DNA of 64,000 nt, taken from contig NC_085852.1 of NCBI RefSeq assembly GCF_020906515.1, positions 2,108,001 through 2,172,000 of the forward strand, given 5' to 3'. The translations under genes were made by a program, and so were the position numbers. Every line of letters begins with the position of its first letter. Within the stretch, counting starts at the first letter, position 1. Under the pieces are notes generated by a model. That model did not search any database. It was not told the DNA's origin and saw only the letters and a program-made list of their open reading frames with translations. This document shows positions 43,670-54,892 of the stretch, piece after piece. The stretch comes from Vanrija pseudolonga. Its lineage: Eukaryota > Basidiomycota > Tremellomycetes > Trichosporonales > Trichosporonaceae.

Positions 43670-44950
43670 CTATGCGCGCCGCTTCTCGGCCAGCTGGGCC
43701 AGCAACTCTGCCGCCTCAACTTTGTTCGCCCCCCGTCCCAATGCGCACCGCACGACGTCGAGCATCGGCGCGGGGCAGTACCCGTCCTTCGGGGGCGGGT
43801 CCTTGTCGAGGTTGGTGGGGAACGAGTAGCCGTCGCAGCAGGCCGCGACGAGCGCGTCCTTGTCCGCGTGGCTGAGCGACCCATCCCGCCACGTCGCAAC
43901 CAGCTCATCCCACACGTCCAGTAACACTTTCGCCCGGTCGACACTCTCCATCGGCTTCCCCCAGGCTGCGCTAACCTGCAGCAGGTTCGCGGCGCGGTGC
44001 AAGTCCGCGGTCGTGTTACTCCCTGCGGCGTGGAAGAGCGCAGGGTTGAAGAACAGCGCGTCGCCTTTGCGTAGCGGCAGCTGGACGGAGCGTTTGGCAA
44101 ACACGTCCTGGAAAGCTGGAACGGAGTACGCCTCGTACCCGGGTCCGTAGGTCTGCGAGTAGGGCAACAGCAGCGTCGGGCCTGACTCCAGGGGCATGTC
44201 GGTGTGCGCGACGGCGCCTTGGAGGGTCAGGAGCTGCGAGGCGAGCTGGGAGAGGTACGGCACCCGGGAGGTCGTTGCAGGCGACTGGAACCCGAGGTCT
44301 GCGCCGCGTTAGCAACGGAGCGCGGGGGAGCGCTCACGGTAGTCGCGGTGCACGATCTGCGCCCTGCCTCCAGGCCGCACGACGTTAACCTGCGCCGTAA
44401 CCGCCCACGCCTCGCCCAGCCAGCTCTCGAAGCACAGCGCGAGCACTCCGTTGGCATAGTACGCGGCAAAGCTCGCCGGATCCTCGGCCGCGTGCTTCCC
44501 GAACGCGTTCCACACGCGTGAGTTGTGCCCCGGCGCAGCGAAGTGGTCCCCCCCGCCGGAGCCGGTGCCCTCCTCGCGCTTGATGATGCGTTCGAGGGCT
44601 GCTGTCGCGCGGTCGACGATGGCCGCGGGCACGGCGTCGCGGACGACGTACACCCCTGGTCCGGTGAGCAGGACATCGTGCAGCTCGCCCATTGCAGCGT
44701 CGCGCGCCTCTGGGCCTAGGTGCCGCAGGTCGGCCGCGTCGTAGATTGGGATATTTGAGGCGACTTCGCGCGCGAGCGGATAGTCGGCCGCGTTGGTGGT
44801 GGTCGAGCCTGGCGTTAGAACATAGCGGAGCGAGGCAGGCTCACAGATCGCGTCGAACGCCGCGACGTCCGCGGGCGTGAAGGCCCGCGGTACGCGCCGC
44901 CTGGGCTGTGCGAGGGGCCAGGTGTGCGTGGGTGCAGCTTCGAGCGTCAT
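43670..44950 (-). CDS. Phytanoyl-CoA dioxygenase-family Fe(II)/2-oxoglutarate oxygenase
   Basis: Two exons (44950-44338 and 44298-43670) give 413 residues. The iron-binding HxD is His201-Arg-Asp203 in AQIVHRDYHLGFQ, restored across the intron. The distal His and the 2-oxoglutarate-binding Arg lie in FNPALFHAAGSNTTADLHRA, around residues 290-305. Between them are SQLLTLQGAVAHTDMPLESG and PTLLLPYSQ, typical of the double-stranded beta-helix in PhyH proteins. An N-terminal extension of ~90 residues precedes the LLTGPGVYVVRDAVPAAIVD entry of the fold. It probably hydroxylates a small metabolite, but the substrate is unknown. A TATATA element lies 45-50 bp upstream of the start. Confidence 0.9.
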
Positions 44951-44994
44951 TGTGCGTAAGTGCTTCACGACAAGTCGAGCCTGCTGCTGTGCGC

Positions 44995-45000
44995 TATATA
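44995..45000 (-). promoter_or_regulatory. TATA box candidate of the PhyH-family gene
   Basis: TATATA lies 45 bp upstream of the start codon at 44950 on the matching strand, a good distance for a short leader. Confidence 0.45.
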
Positions 45001-45702
45001 CCACCTGCTGTTGCTGTCATCGGCCGGTTGTGCCTGCCTGGTGAGTGAGTTGCCGCGAGAAACCGACCGACCCGGCGCGGGCCGGGTCAGTCACGGTGAG
45101 TTGCTCTACATCGCCGACACGGACATGTCGAGGAGTGTATGTAGCTGGGCGTTGCTATACATTATGCATGTGGGCTTGGCGGCCGCGCACGACACCATTT
45201 GCTGCGTTATATACCCCCTCGACTGCTGGCTCGATTCGAGCAAGCAGATCGGGCATCTCCGCGCAACGGCGTCACTGGACACCGAGGCGTGTTACCGAGC
45301 CGCGGCAAGCAAGCAAGCAAGCACAAGCAGCGCTTGGGCGGCGCTTGTGCGTGTGCAGGGAGTGGCCAGTGAGTGGCCAGCCAGTCAGCATCGCCTGCTC
45401 AGCTTAATATACACGGAATGCGGGGTTGTCCCTGTGCAAAAAGGTCAGATATGCCGGCCAAAAGGTCAGATAATAGGATGGAAAAAGTCAAATCGGCCTG
45501 GCCATGACGGATCTCACCGGGGGCAGGGGCATGCAGGCGGCAGCGCGGCAGAGCAGCAGAGCAACAAAGCAAGGTCGACGTCGAGGCTAATCGTTTACCC
45601 GCCGGCTAGACAAGTGACGAGCAGATGATATGTAGGCTGGGAGGGTGGGTCTCGGAGTGGGTGGATGCAAGCCGCCTCGCCTCCCCACTGCGCCTGCGCC
45701 CA

Positions 45703-45709
45703 TATATAA
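45703..45709 (+). promoter_or_regulatory. TATA box candidate of the SSADH gene
   Basis: TATATAA lies only about 33-39 bp upstream of the first ATG at 45742. If transcription starts 25-40 bp downstream of it, the leader is minimal and some transcripts may omit the first ATG. Confidence 0.5.
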
Positions 45710-45741
45710 CCGCCCATCTCACCCCAATCCCCTCGACAACC

Positions 45742-47665
45742 ATGCGCCCATCCCTCCGCACCGCGACGCTCGCCGCTGCCCTCCGCACCACCACCACTAC
45801 CCGCCCCCTCCTCCGTGCCGCCCCCCGCGCTACCACCGCCCCAGTTACCCGCGCACTCAGCGTCTCTGCAGTCAAAATGTCCAACTGGCCCACCAAGATC
45901 TCCAAGGAGAACCCTGTGAGTTGGGAAAGGTGATGGGGAGATGGGGAGGAGAGGCGGCGGGCGGGTCGCGGTCGCTGGATGGAGCGGGTGGAGGGAGCGA
46001 CGCCGACGCCGGCGCCGACGCCGCGGAGCTCATCCGCGCCGCTGGGATGGGCGGCGCGTGCGCTCGCTTACGCTGCTGCGGAGGCTGGGAGCTGCAGCCT
46101 CCGGCCGCCGCCGCCGCCCGCTCCAACCCAACGCCGCCCGCCCCCCGCGCCCACTCGCCCACGCTGCGCGTGGCCTTGTGACCTCGTGAGCTCTGCTGAC
46201 GTCCCAGCTCGGTCTCGACGACCCCTCCCTCCTCATCCAAGCCGGCATCCTCAACGGCAAGCAGATCCTCGCCGACTCTGGCAAGACGTTCACCGTCGAT
46301 GACCCGGCCACGGGCAACATCATCGGCCTCGTGCCCGAGATGGGCGTCGCCGAGGCGCGCCGCGCCGTCGACGTCGCGTACGACACGTTCCAGACGTTCA
46401 AGAAGACCTCCGCGCTCGAGCGCCAGCAGTACCTCCTCAAGCTGCACCAGCTGTTCCTCGACAACGCCAAGGACCTCGCGCGCCTGATCGTGTGGGAGAA
46501 CGGCAAGTCGTGGGCCGACGCGTTCGGCGAGGCAAACTACGCCGCGTCCTACATCCTCTGGTACGCCGGCGAGGCGGTCCGCATCTACGGCGAGACGGTG
46601 CCCTCGAGCATCCCCGGAAACCGCAACTTTACGATCAAGCAGCCCGTCGGTGTCGTCTCGCTGCTCGTCCCCTGGAACTTCCCTGCTGCGATGATCGCGC
46701 GCAAGGTCGCCCCTGTTATTGCGACCGGCTGCACGTCGGTCGTCAAGGTGCCCTCCGAGACGCCGTTCACCAACCTCGCCATCATGGAGCTCGTCAAGCG
46801 CGCCGGCGTGCCCGACGGTGTCGTCAACGTCGTCACCACGCACGAGAACCTCCAGGAGGTCGGCAAGGAGCTCACCACCAACCCCAAGATCAAGAAGGTG
46901 TCGTTCACTGGCTCGACGCGTGTCGGCAAGATCCTCGCGGGTCAGTCGGCCTCGACGCTTAAGAAGATGTCGCTCGAGCTGGGCGGCAACGCCCCGCTTA
47001 TTGTGTTTGAGGACGCCGACATCCCCACCGCTGTTGCCGGCACGATTGCGTCCAAGTTCCGCGGCTCGGGCCAGACGTGCGTGTGCGCCAACCGCATCTA
47101 CGTGCACGAGAAGATCTACGACGAGTTTGCCGCCGCCCTCGCCGAGAAGGTTAAGCAGTTCAAGGTCGGCCCGGGCTTCGACGAGGGCGTGACCCACGGT
47201 CCTTTGATCCACAAGCGCGCCGTCGAGAAGGTGCAGCAGCACATTGACGACGCTGTGTCCAAGGGCGCCAAGATCATCGCTGGTGGCAAGTCTGGCCCCG
47301 GCAACATCTTTGAGCCGACCGTGCTCGCCAACGTGGCCAACGACTGCCTCCTCACCGAGGAGGAGACGTTTGGCCCCCTCGCCGCGCTCATCAAGTTCAG
47401 CACCGAGGCCGAGGTCATCGAGCTCGCCAACGACACCGAGGTCGGCCTCGCCGGCTACTTCTTCTCCAAGGACGCCGACCGTATCTGGCGCGTGGCCGAG
47501 GCGCTCGAGACCGGCATGGTCGGCGCCAACACTGGCGCTATTTCCTCCGCGTTCATCCCCTTCGGCGGATGGAAGGAGTCGGGTTACGGCAAGGAGGGCG
47601 GACACGAGGGCACCGACGAGTACCTCGTCAAGAAGGTCGTCATTGTCGGCACCAACCTGTCGTAG
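45742..47665 (+). CDS. UGA2: Succinate-semialdehyde dehydrogenase
   Basis: Two exons (45742-45915 and 46208-47665) give 543 residues. Residues 1-45 form an Arg/Thr/Ala-rich amphipathic mitochondrial presequence without acidic residues. The enzyme follows: PVGVVSLLVPWNFPAAMIAR, the cofactor-binding KVPSETPFTNLA and FTGSTRVGK, catalytic Glu315 in LELGGNAP, catalytic Cys349 in GSGQTCVCANRIYVH, and the EETFGPLAALIKF and GYGKEGGHEGTDEYL ends specific to SSADH. It oxidises succinate semialdehyde to succinate, the last step of the GABA shunt. A second in-frame ATG at 45877 in a strong context (TCAAAATGTCC) would make the protein without the presequence. Yeast Uga2 is cytosolic, so both locations are possible. 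The intron is 292 bp. Confidence 0.95.
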
Positions 47666-48153
47666 GTGTAGCAGAGTAGGATATCTGTAGGAAGCAAGTA
47701 GTGTACGTTAGTAGTCGTCATGATATTGCATCGATTGGAACGAGCGTCGGCTTGGGGGCATGAGTGGCGGCGAGGTGGCGAGGTGGCGAGGTGGCGAGGT
47801 GGCGAGGTGGCGAGGTGGCGAGGGCGACGACAGATGGCTCGCTAGGTCCCATGCACTTCGGAAGTGGTCTGCGGCCAAGAATGCATTGCCTTCTGTTGTC
47901 CTCTAGCTGTCCGTCTGGCTTGTTCCATGCATAAGTGTCGTGTCTGGCAGAAGGCCTAGCAAGCACCATTTTGTCTTTGTAATGCCCCAGCCCCCGCGGC
48001 TCGCTCAGCTGCCGACCTCCACCTCCACCCGCCCGCCCAGGATTCTTCAATTTTGCTGACCCACACCACCGTGACGACATTTTCGGACGATCCTTGGTTG
48101 TCTGTTTGTTGTTGTTGCTCCATCTCACTCACCCACCTTACACACCCACGAAA
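47666..48153. other. Intergenic region with an 8-bp minisatellite, promoter of SQT1
   Basis: About 490 bp holding the SSADH 3' end, a GAGGTGGC repeat (47772-47819) and the presumed SQT1 promoter. No gene was recognised. Confidence 0.5.
47772..47819 (+). repeat. Eight-bp minisatellite GAGGTGGC, six copies
   Basis: Six perfect GAGGTGGC units stand in tandem about 110 bp downstream of the SSADH stop codon. Both strands read through as repetitive peptides with no other coding features, so the tract is taken as non-coding. Confidence 0.9.
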
Positions 48154-49752
48154 ATGTCGGCAGAGCAGGACCACTCGCACGACGCGCACGTCGACGACGC
48201 GACCCTCGACGCCGAGGACGCGCTCGAGATTGTCGAGGACGACGGTGCGGGCGAGCCGATGGTTGACGACGACGACGACTTTGAGGCGGCCGGCTACGAC
48301 GGCGAGATTGTCATTGGCGCGCCTATGCCTGGGGAGGAGGACGAGCTCATGGGCGAGGAGGGCGGCGAGGGCGAGGAGACGATGGAGGATAACTCGATCA
48401 GCGCGGCGTGTGAGTAGTGCTCTCGCACGGGGCGGGACAACGAGCTCGGGCTCGCTTGCTTGGAGCTACGCCGCTGACACACCACAACGCAGCGGTGCAC
48501 AAGGAAAACCAGTCCATCTTCGCGCTCTCGCTGCACCCCGCCTTCCCCAACCCCCCACTAGCCGTCTCGGGCGGCGAAGACGACACGGCGTACGTCTATG
48601 CGCCGCTGCCTCCCGGCACGGGGGCCGAGATCAACGCCGACACGTTTGAGCCGATCACGCTCGACGGGCACACCGATTCGGTCGTCGCGGCCGAGTGGAG
48701 CGCCGACGGCGCGTACGTCGCCACGGGCGGCATGGACGGCCGCGTCCGCGTCTGGAAGCACGACGACAACTTTGCCACCTGGGCCGTCGTGGCCGACTTG
48801 GAGAGCGGATCCGAGATCCAGTGGATCAGGTGGCACCCCAAGGGCCCGGTGATCGCTGCTGGGTGCGAGGACGCGACTGTGTGGCTGTGGCAGGGTGGGT
48901 AGAGCCTCAGGCAGAGGGAGAAGGGGAAGCGACGCAGTGCTGACACCACGCCCCAGTCCCATCCGGCAACGTTCTCAACGTGCTCTCGGGCCACACGATG
49001 CCCGTGACGCAGGGTGTCTTCCCTCCCCCCGCGGGCCGCCAGCTCCTGACCGCCTCGCTCGACTCGTCGCTGATCCTGTGGAACCCCGCAGCCGGTACGC
49101 CAATGTTCAAGGCGTCCATCTTCTGCCCGCCCAACGACCCCGAGCTCGACCCGGCCGAGGTCGGCATCACCGCGCTGGCTGTCTCCCCGAACGGCGCGAT
49201 CGCCGCTGTCGGTGGCGCAGCGGGCAAGGTCAAGCTTGTGTCCTTGCCCAAGGGCGACGTTGTCGGCACGCTCGAGGGCCACGGCGAGGGCGAGAGTGTC
49301 GAGGCGCTCGTGTTCATCGACCTGCTTAACGGCGCGGGTGGCGGCAAGGGTGTCGTGCTCGTCTCGGGCGGAACCGACGGCAAGGGCTTCGTGTGGGATG
49401 TCGCCACTGGACGAGTGCGCGCCGAGCTGAAGCACGACGTGAGTAGCGTGCAGAGCAAGCATGTGCCGAACGCTTTTGCTGACACACCCAGGAACCCATC
49501 ACGTCCCTCGCGGCCCACCCAGCACCAGCAGTGCACCTCGTCACCTCGGCGTCGGCCGACCGCACCCTCAAGACATGGGATGTGCGGACTGGCGCGCTCG
49601 TTGCCGAGCTCAAGGGCCACACGGGCGTCGTCAACTCGGTCAGCGTCGCGCCGCTCCCCGAGTCGGCCGGCGCAAGCGACCACGGCCTGGCGGCGGCGCA
49701 GGCCGTCATCTCTGGCGGCGACGAGGGCGTGTCGCTCGTGTGGAAGCTGTAG
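48154..49752 (+). CDS. SQT1: WD40 ribosome-assembly chaperone Sqt1 (AAMP-like)
   Basis: Four exons (48154-48409, 48493-48894, 48957-49438, 49492-49752) give 466 residues. The N-terminal ~85 residues are strongly acidic (EDALEIVEDDGAGEPMVDDD), which in Sqt1 precedes the propeller. About seven WD-type repeats follow, for example LDGHTDSVVAAEWSADGAYV with GRVRVWKHD, CEDATVWLWQ, LSGHTMPVTQGVFPP with DSSLILWN, DGKGFVWD, and the last LKGHTGVVNSVSV with GVSLVWKL. The acidic start plus AAMP-like repeat set matches yeast Sqt1, the dedicated chaperone that binds nascent uL16 (Rpl10) before its loading on the 60S subunit. It is cytoplasmic. Confidence 0.88.
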
Positions 49753-50031
49753 GCGTGCAGCGTTGCGTTCGTTGCATACATCTAAAAGTATACCCTGTAA
49801 TGTCTATGCATAGATATGGCTGTTGCTGTTGTTGTCTTTGTCGTTGTTGTAACCGTCGTCGGCGTCATCACCGTCGCGTCGTCGTCGCCGGATAGCCGCC
49901 GCCCACTTTTGCCCCACGCGCCTGTGCCGTTGTCCGCGTAATTGATTGGGGCCAAGTCGGCTCAACCCCAACCAACAACACCAAACTCACCTGCTACACC
50001 AACTCACCCCATCCACTCCTTCCTCGGCGCG

Positions 50032-51657
50032 ATGAGCAACAACGCTGCGGCTGGGCCGAGCAACCATGCTCTCAGCCCAGTCCACAACGTACACTCGGTC
50101 TCTCCGGTTCACAATGTCAACTCGGCCCCCGTTGTTGCGGCAAGCGACTCGCGAAGCACCACGCCCCAGCCGAAACGCCCGAGCCCGACCGCGCCGTTCC
50201 ACCCGCCCGCAGACACGTCGACGTACCGCGACCTCCTGCTATTCGAGGAGCGGCTCAAGCTGAACGCTGAGATGCTGCGGAGGAGGAAGCGGCGGTATAG
50301 TGGTGAGTCGGCGTCGCGCGCGCGCAGCGCGGCGCGGCGAGGCTGGGCGATGGAGGCGAGATCGCCAGCGGCGGGTTGCCGGAATGGGCTCTCCTCGCCG
50401 ACGGGCGCACGCCTACTGGAGGGAGGGATAGATGGCCCTCTGCGTCCAGCAGCGGACTTTGCAGCTCGAGACGTGGCCAGGCCGTCCCGAGCCGCGACGA
50501 CGGCCGCCCTGTCGTCCGATCGATGACAGATCGCACTAACCCTCCGCCCCCGACCCCGCGCAAGGATGCTGACCCACCCAGTCTTTCTCTACTCCTTCAT
50601 GGCCGGCCTCAGCGGCATGGGCTACCACCTCGTCGTGATGCCACCAGATGTGAGTGGTGTGGGGCGCCGGCGCTGGCACCGGCCTGCTTGTCCGTCCCCG
50701 CTCGCGGCGATCCGCTGACACCGCCCCTCCCCAGAACATTGTCCTCCTGCGTGGACTGCAGGCCGTCGTCGCAGTCGTGTTCATTACGCTCGCGCTCTTC
50801 TTCGCCTCTGGGATGTACGATGAGAAGATTCGATACTCGCATAGGTGGGTGTTGTGGGCGGTGGGCGGCGTGGACTGGCGCGGTGCTGACGCTGTCCTTT
50901 CTTGCTCGGATCGATTGATGACTTGCTCGTCGCCGCTCACATCTCGCTTCACCCGATGCTCGCTCCCGCCCACAGCTACATCAACCACTCGAACCGCGCC
51001 CTCCGCCCGCTAAACATGTACCTCAACGTGCGGCGCGCCCCGGCGTCGTTCCTCAACTTCCTCCCCCTGCCGGCAGCCTTCCGGCCCGCCCCGGGCCCGA
51101 TGAAGGCGCAGCCGGCGGCACGGCGGCCCTCGCAAGGCAACCTAGGCCTCGGGCCAAGTCCAGCCGGCTCGGCGCCCGTCGCGCGGCGCGTGTCGCACTC
51201 GTCCTCGCTGGTCATGGCGCAGATCCCGCCGAGCCAGAACCCGCGCGGCGAGCTCATCTTCTCGTCCCGCGTAGACCACCACTTTGAGGAGGGATACAAG
51301 CGCTACCGGGCCGCGTTTGAACGGCGCCGCGAGGAGCGCTCGCGCGAAGAAGCCCGCGCACAGGGCAAGTGGTGGCATCCGAGCTACTGGCAGCGGCTGC
51401 CGCCGGTAGTGAGCAAGGGGATCCCGGGGCAAGGCGGCTCGACGCCGCCGCAGAGCTTGAGAGGCACCCCGCCGCCCGGCCTGCGCCAGTCGTCGCCGCC
51501 CGCGAGCCCGCGCAGACGCGTGCGCTCCGACCCCAAGCCGGCGGAGAAGGACGACGCCGACGAGGTGGCGGCGCGGCGCGACCGCGCAGAGAGCTACAGC
51601 TTTGTGTTTACGCCGCCACCGTCCGAGGCCGTCGGCGCAAAGGCAGCCCGAGGATGA
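50032..51657 (+). CDS. SPO7: Spo7-like regulatory subunit of the Nem1-Spo7 phosphatase
   Basis: Four exons (50032-50302, 50582-50649, 50735-50844, 50976-51657) give 376 residues. The Spo7 core begins DTSTYRDLLLFEERLKLNAE with MLRRRKRRYS. Two membrane helices follow: VFLYSFMAGLSGMGYHLVVM (~91-110) and RGLQAVVAVVFITLALFFAS (~119-138). Then come MYDEKIRYSHSYINHSNRAL, LRPLNMYLNVRRAP and FLNFLPLP, which are characteristic of the family. The C-terminal ~170 residues are a Pro/Ser-rich extension absent from the short yeast protein but containing SSRVDHHFEEGYKRYRAAFE. With the catalytic subunit Nem1 it activates lipin (Pah1) at the ER/nuclear envelope, tuning phosphatidate and membrane growth. Confidence 0.88.
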
Positions 51658-51883
51658 CGCATGCATCATGTCAGACAGAGAGAGGAGAGAGACGAGAGAG
51701 CCAGAGCCAGAGGGGCAGGCAGGCAGGCGGCCGCAGCAGGTGGCGCCGCGCCGCCGACGACCCATGCGGCGCCACCACCATACGACTAGGGGTCGAGAGC
51801 TCTGAGCGGGTTTGAACAAACTGGAGCTGTATGCAGCAGCAGCTCGTTCATCAACGCACCATACCACCACCACCACACACACG

Positions 51884-52809
51884 ATGCCGACGACGAAGAC
51901 GACGACGACGGCCCCACGCTCCTTACACCACCATGTGCAGATTCTAGTGCTACTTTTCTTGGTCGTGGCCGTGCTCGCGCAGGGCAGAGTAGAGTGCGTC
52001 GTCGAGGGGTGGGGCACGCTGACTGACGGCAAGGAATAACAGATACGGACACGGCGTCGGCAAGCGGCAGGTCGCGCCGCCGCCGGGGGCGAGCAGTAGC
52101 ACTGCCCCGCCGCCGCAGAGCACGACGAGCGAGCCGGCCCCTCCTACCACGAGCGCGCTTACGACCGCGGTCGTGGACCCGCCGCCGACGTCGGCAGTAA
52201 CCACCACGACCAGCAAGGGCGGCGGTCCGACCAGCCCCGCCGCCGGCGGAGGGGGGCAGGCGGCGGGCACGACCTCGGGCGGCGTAGCCGACGCTGCGAG
52301 CAGCATGGGCGGCGTCACTGGCCTGAAGACGAGCACCACGACGACCCCGGCGGCGGGGCAGCAGCAGCAGCAACAGCAGAAGACGTACTCGATCCCCCCG
52401 CCCGCGAGCTACACGTACACGCCGAACAGCGTCGAGAACACGTACCACCCGACCAGTAGGCCGTATCCCTGGGCGACGAACAGCAGCGCCGTGGCGGAGG
52501 CGAGTCGCACTGCGGGGCCGGCGGTGGACTCGGCGCGCGCGGCGCAGGCGATGCGGATGACTGGGATTGTGGTGAGCTTGCTGGCTGGGAGTAAGTGGCT
52601 GAGTGAGCTGACGCGCGCCGCAGGCCGGCTCCGTCGTCGGCGCCGTGCTCTTTGTCCTGCTTGCCGCTACGCTCGGCCTGTGTATCGCTGCCAAGACGCG
52701 CGCGAGGGGGTACGGCGACGGCAGCGGCGCGTACGACGAGGACGCCGACGCCGACGCCGACGCCGACGCCAGCGAAGAGGTTCACGAGAAGGAGAGGGAG
52801 GGGAAGTAA
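51884..52809 (+). CDS. Ser/Thr-rich single-pass membrane protein (same architecture as three others)
   Basis: Three exons (51884-51993, 52043-52571, 52624-52809) give 274 residues. A signal peptide (HHHVQILVLLFLVVAVLAQG, ~15-34) is followed by a Lys-Arg Kex2-like site in GHGVGKRQ. A Ser/Thr/Gly/Pro ectodomain comes next, with a Tyr-rich SYTYTPNSVENTYHPTSRPY block and an unglycosylated-looking SSAVAEASRTAGPAVDSARA. The phase-0 intron falls after MRMTGIV, and the next exon starts the helix AGSVVGAVLFVLLAATLGLC, then the stop-transfer KTRARG. The short tail of ~37 residues ends with a run of Asp-Ala pairs encoded by GACGCC repeats and then EEVHEKEREGK. The function is unknown. It is a type I plasma-membrane or secretory protein by topology. 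Confidence 0.82.
52741..52770 (+). repeat. GACGCC hexanucleotide repeat in coding sequence
   Basis: Five tandem GACGCC units encode an Asp-Ala run in the cytoplasmic tail of the membrane protein. Length variation between strains would stay in frame. Confidence 0.85.
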
Positions 52810-52863
52810 GTAGATTGGACTCGAGAGCAGATGGGATATGAGTACACGACATGCATGACGACG

Positions 52864-54718
52864 TTACGCCTTGACAAGCCGGCGGTGCACCTCGTCCCTG
52901 GGGGTCAGTCGTGCCGTCGAAGCTGGACAACTCACCTCGCCTTGGCGCCTGCCGCGTCGACGTCGGCCTCGCGCTCGATGCCCTCGGCGTAGGCTGCCAG
53001 CTCGTCGCGCCTCCGTGTCTGCGGGGTCAGCGGCACCACGGTGGAGCCCACTCACGAGCTGCGCGACTTCCACCTCTAGCGCGACTGCCGTGGTGCGCTG
53101 CCAGCCCTGGTGGCGATCGCACCTCCGGCCGTTCTTGCACACGGCGCGGGAAGGCGGCTTGGGCGTCGCGGCCGGGGCATCCTCGCCGTCGCCGCCGTCA
53201 CCGCCTTCTCCGGCCTCGGGCTCCTCGTCCACTGGCACCTCCTCGACCGGCGCCTCCTCGCCGCTCCATGCCGTGACCGCCTCGTCGTCCCACAGCAGGC
53301 GCGGGTCGAACGCGCACGGCCGCTCCTCCTTCTGCCCGTCGCGGCGCTTGTTCTTGCTCTTCTTCGTCGGCGCGGGCGCGGCCGGTGCGAGCGTGACGAC
53401 AAGCGAGTCGTAGTACGCCACGGCCTGTTCGAGGATCGCCTGGCGCTTCGCGACGAGCTCGAGCGCGCGCACCACGCCGTCGCCCTGCTGTCGGAGCTCG
53501 GCGAGCAGCTCGCCCTCGGCGTTGGGCGGCGCCGCTGGCTCCGCAACGTGCCCGTGGTGCTCGACGCTGACGGTCGGTGTGGGAGAGGGGTACGCTGCCA
53601 GAGCGGTCTGTAGCTGGCCCCGCGCCTTCTTGTTGTCTACCCCTGCTAGCACCCCTTGCGCGTGCTGGAACGCGCACCGTGACGAGCAGAACCTGTCTCT
53701 GTTAGCGTTCTACTCGGCACCTCGCCACCCACTTTGACGGGCTCCGCGCGTTCCGGCCGCACCCCTCGCGCTTACACAGCGTCTTGTACACTGTCCGCCG
53801 CGACGTCTTGGCCTCGCAGTCCTTGCAGATGAAGACGTCTAACAGGTCGACCTCGGACTCGGCGACGCCGGTGCACGACGGGTGGAACCAGTTGTCGCAG
53901 CTGCAGAGTGAGTGAGCTGGGTTACAGCTGCGAGAGGCCAACCCCACTCACACTTCACACCCAATCATCGTGCCGCCCTCCTCTTCCTCGACCGCGCCCT
54001 TGCAAATACAGTACACGTCTTCGGACTCGTTGTCGAGTCCTGGTGTCGTCGGCTGTGTCGATGTCTGGGAAGAGTATGAGCAAAAGGAAGGAAGGATAAA
54101 GCCGGTGGCGTAAAGTTGGTGGGTAAACTACTACTCACACTGCGCGCCCGTTCAGACTTGAGCTCGTCGAGTGTCTTTCCGTCAGTGCCGCAAGTCGTCA
54201 CAACTCACCCGAGACTTGGGCTTGGCCTTCTTCTTGTCCACTACAGCGGCCTTCTTCACCTCCTTCGACTTGTTGGGAGGTTTCTTCGCCGACGCGCTCG
54301 ACGAAGCCGACAGCGGGGCCTTACTGCTGCTGCTCGTCGGCTTCTTCTTAGGCTTCTCGAGCGCAGCGGGGCTCGCATGCCGGCTGGCCGAGGGCGTCGG
54401 CCCCCGGCTCCCGGCATCCGTCTCGACCTCGAGCTTGACGTCGACGCTGCCGACCCGCGAGACGGGCTTGGTTGAGGCGAGCTGTAGCGGGGAAGCCGAC
54501 GCCGTGTCGTGTGCCGTCTTGGCGCGCTTCGCGTCCCGCTCCACGCTGTCGGCGGCGTCGCGCGCATGCTTGTCGGGCGAAGAAGCGGGTGCGTGACTTG
54601 CTAGCGGGCTCGAAGCCCTCGGCGCCGAGGCGGGATCCATGGCTGTGGTTGTGTGGGTTGGATGGATGGTGACGGACGACCGACGTGACGACTGACTTTG
54701 CTGCGGTTGGTGCGACAT
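52864..54718 (-). CDS. SPP1: COMPASS (Set1 complex) PHD-finger subunit Spp1
   Basis: Seven exons (54718-54209, 54174-54139, 54064-53952, 53900-53733, 53692-53056, 53018-52936, 52897-52864) give about 526 residues. A Ser/Ala/Lys-rich tail of ~180 residues leads into the PHD finger (~195-250): VYCICKG, GGTMIGCEVCDNWFHPSC, DVFICKDCE. It is followed by the second zinc-binding CKREGCGRNARSPSKFCSSR, with CAFQHAQ, as in Spp1/CXXC1. The C-terminal half has coiled-coil and acidic parts and a Cys/His block (CKNGRRCDRHQGWQRTTAVA) shared with CFP1-type proteins. It reads H3K4 methylation and supports Set1 activity. No CXXC domain is present, as in fungi. A start at 54640 would remove 26 low-complexity residues. 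Confidence 0.9.
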
Positions 54719-54892
54719 TTGTTGTTGTCACGCGGACGGGCCGCGGCGGCGTCGGTGCAATGTCGGCGACTGACTGGACAACACCGAGACGACGACCGAT
54801 TATCCTCGTCTTTCTTCTTTACACAATAACATGCCAACATACAATATACAAGCGTGATGGACACCACCACGTCCTTTATAATGCTCGTCGCC

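Larger units (their letters stand above)
44951..45741. promoter_or_regulatory. Divergent promoter between the PhyH-family and SSADH genes
   Basis: About 790 bp with TATA-like elements near both ends (44995-45000 and 45703-45709) and another TATATA at about 45211. A GCAA tetranucleotide run lies at about 45305-45325. No gene was recognised. Confidence 0.55.

Noticed and set aside
45872-47605. 577-aa minus-strand reading frame
   Set aside because: It is an exact antisense shadow of the succinate-semialdehyde dehydrogenase coding exon. Its Val/Leu/Gly/Asp/Glu-rich composition is typical of GC-rich antisense frames.
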